DNA from: Methanobacterium sp.
Lineage (GTDB): Archaea; Methanobacteriota; Methanobacteria; Methanobacteriales; Methanobacteriaceae
Assembly (NCBI GenBank): GCA_003151535.1
Contig: PLXT01000044.1
Span: 1-24,452, forward strand
DNA length: 24,452 bases
Direction of reading: 5' to 3'
Each line of letters starts with the position of its first letter. Within the stretch, counting starts at the first letter, position 1. Under the pieces are notes generated by a model. That model saw nothing but the letters and a program-made list of their open reading frames with translations, did not search any database and was not told where the DNA came from. Positions 18,606-24,452 of the stretch are shown here, piece after piece. The position numbers were made by a program, and so were the translations under genes.

Positions 18606-19418
18606 AAATATCTCCCTCCTAATTTTTCTCCATACTACTATAAGTAATACATACTTAATAATAGTTATGATAATACTACTATTAACAGTTCAATGTTTAT
18701 AATTTTTATAATTAGTAATAACCATTTCTAAGCTCTTATTAAGTCAAAACAATTATTTATACAACCAAAGTAGATTTCAGATTATTTAAATGCTATTAAA
18801 TCTGCATAAACTGTATTGTTGGTGAGAGATGTTCTTAAACAATATTTAAAAAGATATAAACTAAAAAACTGTTATTTCTAGTGGTTATTGAAATTTTGGG
18901 ATATTATTTTAAAGGGAATTAAAGAATAGTTTTGTTAAATCAGTTATAGAGTTAAATAGACTCTATTTATTAGGATATTTTGAAATTAGCACTCAAGCCT
19001 TAATTTCTTGTTAAACTAGTAATTTATTATAAATTAATGCTTAGAACAGTAATAAAAGTTTTAAAATATTTTTATTAAAAAATTGTATTTTATGGGGTTG
19101 TCAAGTTGTTGGTTGTGTAGTAATTACACTTGAAATTCTAAGCTTTCTAGAAGGCTAATCTGGGAAAACGGAACTCAAAAAAATATAAATTAAGCCCAAC
19201 ACCCATTAACTTGACAGCCTCATTTTATTCAGATTATTATTATTTTTTGAAGAAAGAGTTAAAAATCTTGTTAAGAAGAGTTTTTCTTCTAAAAAAATGC
19301 TTGTAAATTGCTGAAGTTTAATAATAATTTCATAATAGAAATTGTATCTGAACATTTTTAAGTGTTGATTTCGAAGTACTATAAAGTCATAAAAAATAAA
19401 ATAAAATTTAATTCCAAC
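18606..19418. other. Long intergenic region with MITE-like element
   Basis: No protein-coding gene is supported. It contains the direct repeat ATACTACTAT (near 18631 and 18691) and the inverted-repeat element at 19094-19221. The rest is AT-rich without visible structure. Confidence 0.5.
19094..19221. mobile_element. MITE-like element, 128 bp with TIRs and 7-bp target duplication
   Basis: The left end GGGGTTGTCAAGTTGTTGG and the inverted right end GAGGCTGTCAAGTTAATGG match at most positions over about 23 bases. The 10-bp block TGTCAAGTT is common to both ends. Directly outside both ends stands the 7-bp ATTTTAT (19087-19093 and 19222-19228), as expected for a target-site duplication. The inside (about 80 bp) has no coding frame, so the element is non-autonomous. 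The IS family that would mobilise it is not identified. Confidence 0.6.
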
Positions 19419-19673
19419 TTATTCATTTGAAAGTAGCTTTTTTTCAAACTTTTTCTTTGAATCTGACTTCTTTTCAAATTTCAAAACATCCTTGTAGATC
19501 TGACCCCAAATTTCATCTTTAATATCTTGGTCAGAATTAGTATTGATCTCTTTACACCTTTTTTCAAGATTATCAATCTCTTTCTGATACTCCATATCTA
19601 CATATTTCTTATTTAATTCTTCTAATTTTTTTTCAATTCTTTTTGTGTCAGATTTCAGATATTTAAATTGCAT
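19419..19673 (-). CDS. Small highly charged coiled-coil protein
   Basis: This 84-residue protein is very rich in Lys and Glu, with heptad-like hydrophobic spacing (KRIEKKLEELNKKYVDMEYQ; IDNLEKRCKEI). It is almost certainly a coiled coil or long helix. It has one Cys and one Trp, no signal peptide and no membrane segment. A GGGGTC site about 7 nt before the ATG supports translation. The function is unknown. Its neighbours are a mobile-element remnant and a truncated peptidase, so this too may be accessory DNA. Confidence 0.6.
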   Translation of the reverse strand: MQFKYLKSDTKRIEKKLEELNKKYVDMEYQKEIDNLEKRCKEINTNSDQDIKDEIWGQIYKDVLKFEKKSDSKKKFEKKLLSNE

Positions 19674-19809
19674 AACTATGACCCCAAATAAAATTTCATT
19701 TCTAAATATATTCTATTAGTTTTCATTAATGAAATTAGTGATTATTTAAGAATGTTTTGAATTAAAAAAAACTGTTAACTTAATAATAGAAGGTAAGGTT
19801 AGTAATTAA

Positions 19810-20268
19810 CTAACGTTTCCATACCTTTTCTTCACAAACACCGCAGAACGTCTCAGTACCCTTTAACTTACGACCACATTTGGTACATAATATTTCGAGT
19901 TCTTCTATACTATCTTTACCATGAAGTTCTATAATCTCTTGGTATTTCCCTGATTCAAACCATTTTATAATTTCAGAAGCCCGCATCACAGTCCAGGGAT
20001 GGGTTTGGGTAGCAATTAATAATATTTTATCAACCTTATCCATTGAATCATAATCAAACCCATTAAACTCCTTTGCCTGTTTAATGAAATCTTCGGTATT
20101 CATTTTGTCATAGAAACTTTTAGGCACACCACCCATCTTCATTAAAGCACTTAGTACAACTTTTTCATCTTGACATGCTAAAAGTCCTGCCCTGTCAGCT
20201 GTAAGTTCTGACATTCTATACCAGTACATTAGGGAATATTCTAAACCTGAAGATAATAGAGATCCCAT
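19810..20268 (-). pseudogene. M48 (HtpX-like) metallopeptidase fragment with C-terminal zinc ribbon
   Basis: The 152 residues match the C-terminal half of M48 membrane peptidases. SELTADRAGLLACQD carries the third zinc ligand (E21) and the conserved D25; THPWTVMRASEI is the typical downstream motif. The tail adds a zinc ribbon (C128, C131, C142, C145). The HExxH helix and the first membrane segments are absent. In frame, only about nine more codons (LVSLYYSFG) precede the ATG before a stop, and the 570 bases upstream hold no missing part. It cannot be an active protease as it stands. A 5' truncation by rearrangement is the simplest explanation. Confidence 0.75.
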
Positions 20269-20840
20269 ACCAAAGCTATAATATAAGCTAACTAATCAAA
20301 GCATTTTGATAGGTTTTTAATGTACTTTTATCCTTAAATGTAAATATCAATCGAGTTAATACTAACAATAGAATGTGATAATTCAAGAAACATGATTAAA
20401 GTATATTTAAGTACGTGAATTTGCTTCATTATGTAAGGCGTGCCGAAGATCAACCATATCCAATATAGTTCTTATTTAAAAACCCCTCATATCATTACAA
20501 TAACCTTCATTCATTCTTAAGGTTTAATAATTACTTTTCATTTAGTTACAATGTCTGATGATTTAAATCACAACAGATAGTATCAAACCAAAACAATTTA
20601 GGCACAAATGTATTGATTTATGGATGTATTTGTAAATAAAAATCCCAACTATTTAGTTATCATTACTTCCAGGCACAATACATAGCCTATCTAAACATTT
20701 ACAAATCCATAAATACATTGATCAATCGAGCTGTGCCTAAATTGATTGGTCTTAAAATCATCATTGTAAAGATATTGCTTATAGATATAAAGGCTAATAA
20801 TATAATATAAAGATTATTTTAATCGAATCATCCGACTATT
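20269..20840. other. Intergenic region with long inverted repeat
   Basis: No coding frame is supported. 20587-20750 is a long imperfect hairpin, listed separately. A TATA-like stretch (TAATATAATATAAAG, about 20798-20812) lies about 30 bases before the methyltransferase start and could give a leaderless transcript. Confidence 0.5.
20587..20750. repeat. Long inverted repeat, possible second MITE
   Basis: The outer arms share ACCAA and then CAATTTAGGCACA (13 bp perfect, 20594-20606 against 20732-20744). The inner arms share AATGTATT, TATGGAT and TTGTAAAT with small gaps. The loop is about 55-60 bases and contains one more GGCACAAT. No target duplication was found. It may be a non-autonomous mobile element or a structured leader of the methyltransferase gene. 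Confidence 0.45.
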
Positions 20841-22679
20841 GTGGGGGAATTATTTACGAAACTAACTGATAACGAAATACGAGATGTTACAAAATATTTG
20901 GAAGAAGGAAAATCGCTGCCCGAAAAATATAGATTTTTACTCTTTGAGGATAAAAGAGAAGTTGAATTAGTATGGAATGGAAAAACCAACGAAACTACCC
21001 AAGTAGTATTGCCGTTTCAGATTATAGAACAAGTTGACGAACCTAGAAAAGAAGGGATAGTCAAAGAAATACAAACTACTATCTTTGATATTGATAATAG
21101 AGGAAGACAACTTGCAGGATGGACAAACAAACTTATTTGGGGAGAAAATAAACTTATTCTAAGCAGCTTAAAGAATGGACCGCTACGAGAATCAATAGAA
21201 GCAGAAGGTGGTTTAAAATTAATATATATAGATCCTCCATTTGATGTGGGGGCAAACTTCAATATGAAAATTGATATTGGGGATGATTCATTTACAAAAG
21301 AGGCAAATGTTCTAGAAGAACTGGCCTATCGAGATACATGGGGTAAAGGGGCGGATAGTTTTATCTCAATGATTTACGAACGATTATCTTTGATGAAAGA
21401 TTTATTGGCTGATGATGGAGTTATATATGTTCATTGTGACTGGAGAGTGAATAGTTATATTAAATTAATTTTGGATGAAATTTTTGGTAAATCTAATGCT
21501 CGTAACGCAATAATATGGAAAAGAACAAGTGCTCATAATGATCCTAACAGATATGGTATAATCGACGATACTATTCATTTTTATTCTAAATCTAATGAAT
21601 GGACATGGAATGATCCAAAAACAGAATACGAAGACTGGTATATTGATAGGTATTACAGATATAGCGATCCTGATGGAAGAAAATTTTTATCTAGGGACAT
21701 AAGCGCCCCATCACATGGTAGTTCATCAGGCATATATGAATGGAATGGCAAATTACCGGCCAGAGGAAGGATGTGGGCTTACACAAAGGCAAAAATGGAA
21801 AAATTAGATTCTGATAATCGTTTATTTTATACAAAAAATGGCATTCCGAGATTAAAACAGTATCTTGATGAAATGGAAGGAAATCCTGTACAGAGTATTT
21901 GGGATGATATTTTACCTATAGTATCTTGGTCAACTGAAGGTGTGAATTATCCTACACAAAAACCTGGAAAATTATTAAAAAGGATTATCGAAGCATCAAC
22001 TAATGAAGGAGATATTGTTGCTGATTTTTTTTGTGGATCAGGTACTACTCTTGCTATTGCTGAGGATCTCAATCGTAAATGGATTGGTGCAGATTTAGGT
22101 AAATTTGCTATTCATACTGCTAGAAAAAGAATGATTGAAACTCAAAGAGTGTTGAAAAATAATGGACAAAACTATCGGGCTTTTGAGATATTGAATCTAG
22201 GAAAATACGAAAGGCAACATTACGTAGGTGTTAATACTAATTTCCGGACTGAACATCAACAAAAACAACTTGAACAAAAAGAGAATGAATTTACAGAAAT
22301 GCTATTACAAGCTTATAAAGCAGAGAAAATTAATGGATTCAGAACATTTCATGGTAAGAAAGCCGGTAGATTGGTTGCTATAGGTCCTATTAATCTTCCA
22401 GTATCTCGTTTATTTGTTGAAAAGATTATTGAGGAGTCCATAGAAAAATTAGTTACTAAAGTTGATATTTTAGGATTTGAATTTGAGATGGGTTTATTTC
22501 CTAATATTCAAGAGGAAGCTAAAAATAAAGGAATAAACTTAGCATTAAAGTATATCCCGAGAGATGTGTTTGATAAGAGAGCAATTGAAAAAGAACAGGT
22601 CATCTTTTATGATGTATCCTACATCGAAATAAAACCGCATATAAAAGAGAATACTACCATTCATATGTGCCTGACATAA
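20841..22679 (+). CDS. Beta-class DNA methyltransferase (type III Mod-like), C-terminally truncated
   Basis: This 612-residue enzyme would transfer a methyl group from S-adenosylmethionine to DNA, most likely at adenine N6. Catalytic motif IV DPPF (131-134) comes before SAM-binding motif I FFCGSG (396-401), the beta-class order typical of type III Mod. The N-terminus (LPEKYRFLLFEDKREVELVW) and WGENKLILSSL are family-like, so GTG 20841 is a sensible start. It has no ribosome site and may be leaderless. The catalytic domain is complete, but homologues continue well beyond IEIKPHIKEN. Here the frame ends within about eight unrelated codons, which are antisense to the kinase gene. No restriction subunit is present. 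It may be a solitary or crippled methylase. Confidence 0.85.
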   Translation: MGELFTKLTDNEIRDVTKYLEEGKSLPEKYRFLLFEDKREVELVWNGKTNETTQVVLPFQIIEQVDEPRKEGIVKEIQTTIFDIDNRGRQLAGWTNKLIWGENKLILSSLKNGPLRESIEAEGGLKLIYIDPPFDVGANFNMKIDIGDDSFTKEANVLEELAYRDTWGKGADSFISMIYERLSLMKDLLADDGVIYVHCDWRVNSYIKLILDEIFGKSNARNAIIWKRTSAHNDPNRYGIIDDTIHFYSKSNEWTWNDPKTEYEDWYIDRYYRYSDPDGRKFLSRDISAPSHGSSSGIYEWNGKLPARGRMWAYTKAKMEKLDSDNRLFYTKNGIPRLKQYLDEMEGNPVQSIWDDILPIVSWSTEGVNYPTQKPGKLLKRIIEASTNEGDIVADFFCGSGTTLAIAEDLNRKWIGADLGKFAIHTARKRMIETQRVLKNNGQNYRAFEILNLGKYERQHYVGVNTNFRTEHQQKQLEQKENEFTEMLLQAYKAEKINGFRTFHGKKAGRLVAIGPINLPVSRLFVEKIIEESIEKLVTKVDILGFEFEMGLFPNIQEEAKNKGINLALKYIPRDVFDKRAIEKEQVIFYDVSYIEIKPHIKENTTIHMCLT

Positions 22680-23283
22680 CTGTTCCGTTATCATTTTTAA
22701 AAGGTGTTAACTCATTTGGGTTGGTATGATTTTTTTCAATATTTAGGTTTTGATTATCCCAAACTTTTGCTAATCCGAAATCTGTAATCTTAAGAAGTTT
22801 ATCTGGTGTAATCATTATATTATTAGGTTTGATATCTCTGTGGGGTGATACACCTTTAGAAAATGCATAATCCATACCATAACAAAATTGTATCGCCCAA
22901 TCTAGAATTTGTGAATTTGATAGATCGCTATTTAAAAAATGTTCTAAAGTGTTTCGATTATTTTCATCAGGAGCTATAAATTCTAACAAAATAAAAGGCC
23001 TTCCATCAACTACATCAAATAATGCTGCATTTACTATATTCTGGTGCCTTTCAAGATTGATCCAAGCCAAAGCTTCCTGTTCAAAGCTTTCAACAACACT
23101 TTCATAATTAATAAATATATCCTGAAATGTCTTCATAGCACCAATAACACCATATTTCGTTAATATTCCAATATAAACAATACCCATTCCACCTTCGATA
23201 ATATCAAGAACTTCTATATCAAATCCGTCCTCATTAGCAAACGGGCCAATTTTATCTCCTATTTTAATATTTCTAATCACCAT
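22654..23283 (-). CDS. Ser/Thr protein kinase, truncated after the DFG segment
   Basis: This is the N-terminal 209 residues of a Hanks-type kinase. The Gly-rich loop is EGGMGIVY (about 30-37), the ATP lysine K51 is in GAMKTF and the helix-C glutamate is E70. The catalytic loop HRDIKPNN has D150, K152 and N155, and DFG has D168. The protein ends at GTVMSGTYEW, exactly before the APE motif (normally GT-Y-APE), so the substrate-binding half (subdomains VIII-XI) is gone and activity is unlikely. The start is ATG 23283 or GTG 23280; a GGGGGG just upstream fits the GTG better by spacing. It converges on the methyltransferase and overlaps it by 26 bases. Confidence 0.82.
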   Translation of the reverse strand: MVIRNIKIGDKIGPFANEDGFDIEVLDIIEGGMGIVYIGILTKYGVIGAMKTFQDIFINYESVVESFEQEALAWINLERHQNIVNAALFDVVDGRPFILLEFIAPDENNRNTLEHFLNSDLSNSQILDWAIQFCYGMDYAFSKGVSPHRDIKPNNIMITPDKLLKITDFGLAKVWDNQNLNIEKNHTNPNELTPFKNDNGTVMSGTYEW

Positions 23284-23954
23284 ATCCCCCCAAGAAATTT
23301 TTAGCTGTGAATGATAGTATTTATTATAATGGACTTTATTGATTGCTTTAATTATTGAACGATAAAAACTTATTCGAATAAGATATCTTTAGTAACTAAT
23401 AAATGATTGTAAATCTTTTTTACAAAAAGAAATCTTAGAATCAACTCAAATGATGCACATTATTGGTAAATAGATAAACAGATACATTGTTTTATGAATG
23501 ATTTGATGGACAGTTACTTAATTAAATTTTGATAGATGAATAATTACTGGAGTTTATATCTTATATGCTTTAGATTGGGCCGATTATAACTTCAATTAAT
23601 TAAAAGCCTTCTAAAAGTACCATAAATTAGCGCTTACCCCTATACGAAACTGTATAGAAACATGCTCTTTTCATAGCTTTAATAACATGTTTAACCTTCT
23701 ATGAATTTAAAGATATACATACAACTTGATTATGTGATTTAAAATAATAAAAAAAGTTCTAAGTAACGGTTTATGCCACGTCTAGATCAAAGATCTCATA
23801 ATTGTAGTTATATATAAATGGATTTATTTGCTCATAGATAGATTCATTTATTCATACATTTGGATAGCTATGAATTGATTTACTGATAGATGTTGTCATT
23901 AAAATGAACGTATCTTTTTAAAATTAATAACATGGATAAAATTAATTAAAATAA
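23284..23954. other. Long intergenic region
   Basis: No coding frame is supported. A perfect 6-bp hairpin, CTATAC/GTATAG with a 6-nt loop, lies at 23640-23657. Several GATAGAT-like words occur at 23820-23900 without regular spacing. The kinase promoter should lie near 23300-23340. Confidence 0.5.
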
Positions 23955-24092
23955 TTATTCTGATATCTGTTTCTTATATTTCTCAAATTCTTTCATTGGC
24001 ATTCGTACTCCACATTTACAAAATACTCCATCTCTATCAAAAATGAATTCATTACCACAATCACATTTGATACCAGTTTTTGTTTCTTCCAT
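23955..24092 (-). CDS. Very small zinc-ribbon protein
   Basis: This 45-residue protein has two CxC knuckles (KCDCGN and FCKCGV) about 15 residues apart, a compact treble-clef or ribbon-like zinc site. It ends in a charged helix (MKEFEKYKKQISE). The ribosome site AGAAGGGAA (24101-24109) overlaps the stop codon of the upstream gene (24108-24110), so the two genes are probably translationally coupled. It is likely a nucleic-acid- or protein-binding accessory. The family is not recognised. Confidence 0.65.
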   Translation of the reverse strand: MEETKTGIKCDCGNEFIFDRDGVFCKCGVRMPMKEFEKYKKQISE

Positions 24093-24107
24093 TTTAAATC
24101 TTCCCTT

Positions 24108-24452
24108 CTATTTTTGTAATATCAGTTTTCCATGTTTATATTCAAGCTTTTTTACATCTTTAATAACAGGTTTCTTGCCTTCAAGTAAATTATTTCCCAT
24201 AACAATAATTCTTGCAAGGTAATTAGAATAAGTAGTGAATCCTGATGAGGAATTCTCAACTAACTCATTACGTTTTCTTATTATTTCATTAGGATCCACA
24301 TTATCCTTCAATTTATACATTAACCGAGGGTTACAAGCAGATCGTGAACAATCAGGACATTCATAACAAGACTGAGAACCTCCTATTTGTTTAGTAAAAA
24401 TTTTAATATCACGACTTCCGCATTTCCGACAAATATAAAATTTTTCAAAATA
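24108..24452 (-). CDS. Zinc-ribbon protein of unknown function, 5' end outside window
   Basis: The frame is open from the window edge to the stop at 24108, giving 114 visible residues; the start lies beyond 24452. The N-terminal part has CRKCGS and then CYECPDC, a likely zinc ribbon. The remainder (after about residue 45) is helical and charged, with a hydrophobic patch (YLARIIVMGNNLL) and a Lys-rich end. The internal ATG at 24320 would omit the zinc ribbon and is not the likely start. It is followed after 15 bases by the small CxC protein on the same strand. Confidence 0.65.
   Translation of the reverse strand, partial: YFEKFYICRKCGSRDIKIFTKQIGGSQSCYECPDCSRSACNPRLMYKLKDNVDPNEIIRKRNELVENSSSGFTTYSNYLARIIVMGNNLLEGKKPVIKDVKKLEYKHGKLILQK

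Noticed and set aside
18826..18884. Short GTG-started frame (VRDVLKQYLKRYKLKNCYF)
   Set aside because: It has only 19 codons, no proper ribosome site and no neighbour support.
18150..19199. TTGGGCTTAA at 18150 and its inverse at 19190
   Set aside because: A ten-base match in an AT-rich region without further similarity is not evidence of an element.
22660..22680. GTGCCT word at the methylase/kinase junction resembling the inverted-repeat end near 20732
   Set aside because: It is only seven to eight bases long and falls within kinase-coding sequence that reads as normal (SGTYEW), so it is probably chance.
1..24452. CRISPR arrays, tRNA or rRNA genes
   Set aside because: No regularly spaced repeats, no T-loop/acceptor pattern and no conserved rRNA blocks were found on reading through.

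Overview
The window is strongly AT-rich archaeal DNA, most probably from a Methanobacterium-like methanogen (Methanobacteriales). The evidence is the gene mix: an adhesin-like parallel beta-helix/Ig/DUF11 surface protein with a C-terminal anchor, a two-TM RCK potassium channel, paired-receiver response regulators, PRC-barrel/MgtE_N/CBS proteins, an archaeal-type acetyl-CoA synthetase, GGAGG/GGTGA ribosome sites and T-rich terminators. No tRNA, rRNA or CRISPR array was seen.

Left part (1-5909): a polytopic membrane protein of unknown function (minus), two small unknown genes, then a 5'-truncated and frameshifted adhesin-like gene with tandem Ig-like repeats. A GC-richer, hairpin-rich island at about 5496-5670 is a candidate non-coding RNA.

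Middle part (5910-13388): a four-repeat HEAT protein, an MBL-fold hydrolase and a K+ channel whose C-terminus carries a duplicated unrecognised module. They are followed by a metal-homeostasis block: an Lrp/AsnC regulator, a PRC-PRC-MgtE_N-CBS cytosolic protein and an NRAMP-like transporter in a tight operon, then a CDF-type efflux transporter. The three operon genes carry eight inferred single-base indels, mostly in A/T runs, while the encoded protein sequence is otherwise well preserved. This looks more like sequencing or assembly error than old decay, but a recently inactivated operon cannot be excluded. The NRAMP-like protein lacks the usual DPGN and MPH metal motifs and sits beside an Mg2+-sensor-like protein, so Mg2+ is a plausible substrate.

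Right part (13389-24452): a small membrane protein, a two-receiver response regulator with a deleted and amber-interrupted second domain, an intact AMP-forming acetyl-CoA synthetase (the clearest metabolic gene) and a small two-TM protein. From about 18.2 kb the window becomes a decayed accessory region. It holds a frameshifted secreted protein, a 128-bp MITE-like element with TIRs and a 7-bp target duplication, an M48 peptidase lacking its HExxH half, a long inverted repeat, and a beta-class DNA methyltransferase and a Ser/Thr kinase. The last two converge and are both truncated at the same point, which suggests one deletion or a misassembly. Two translationally coupled zinc-ribbon genes close the window; the second runs off the edge.
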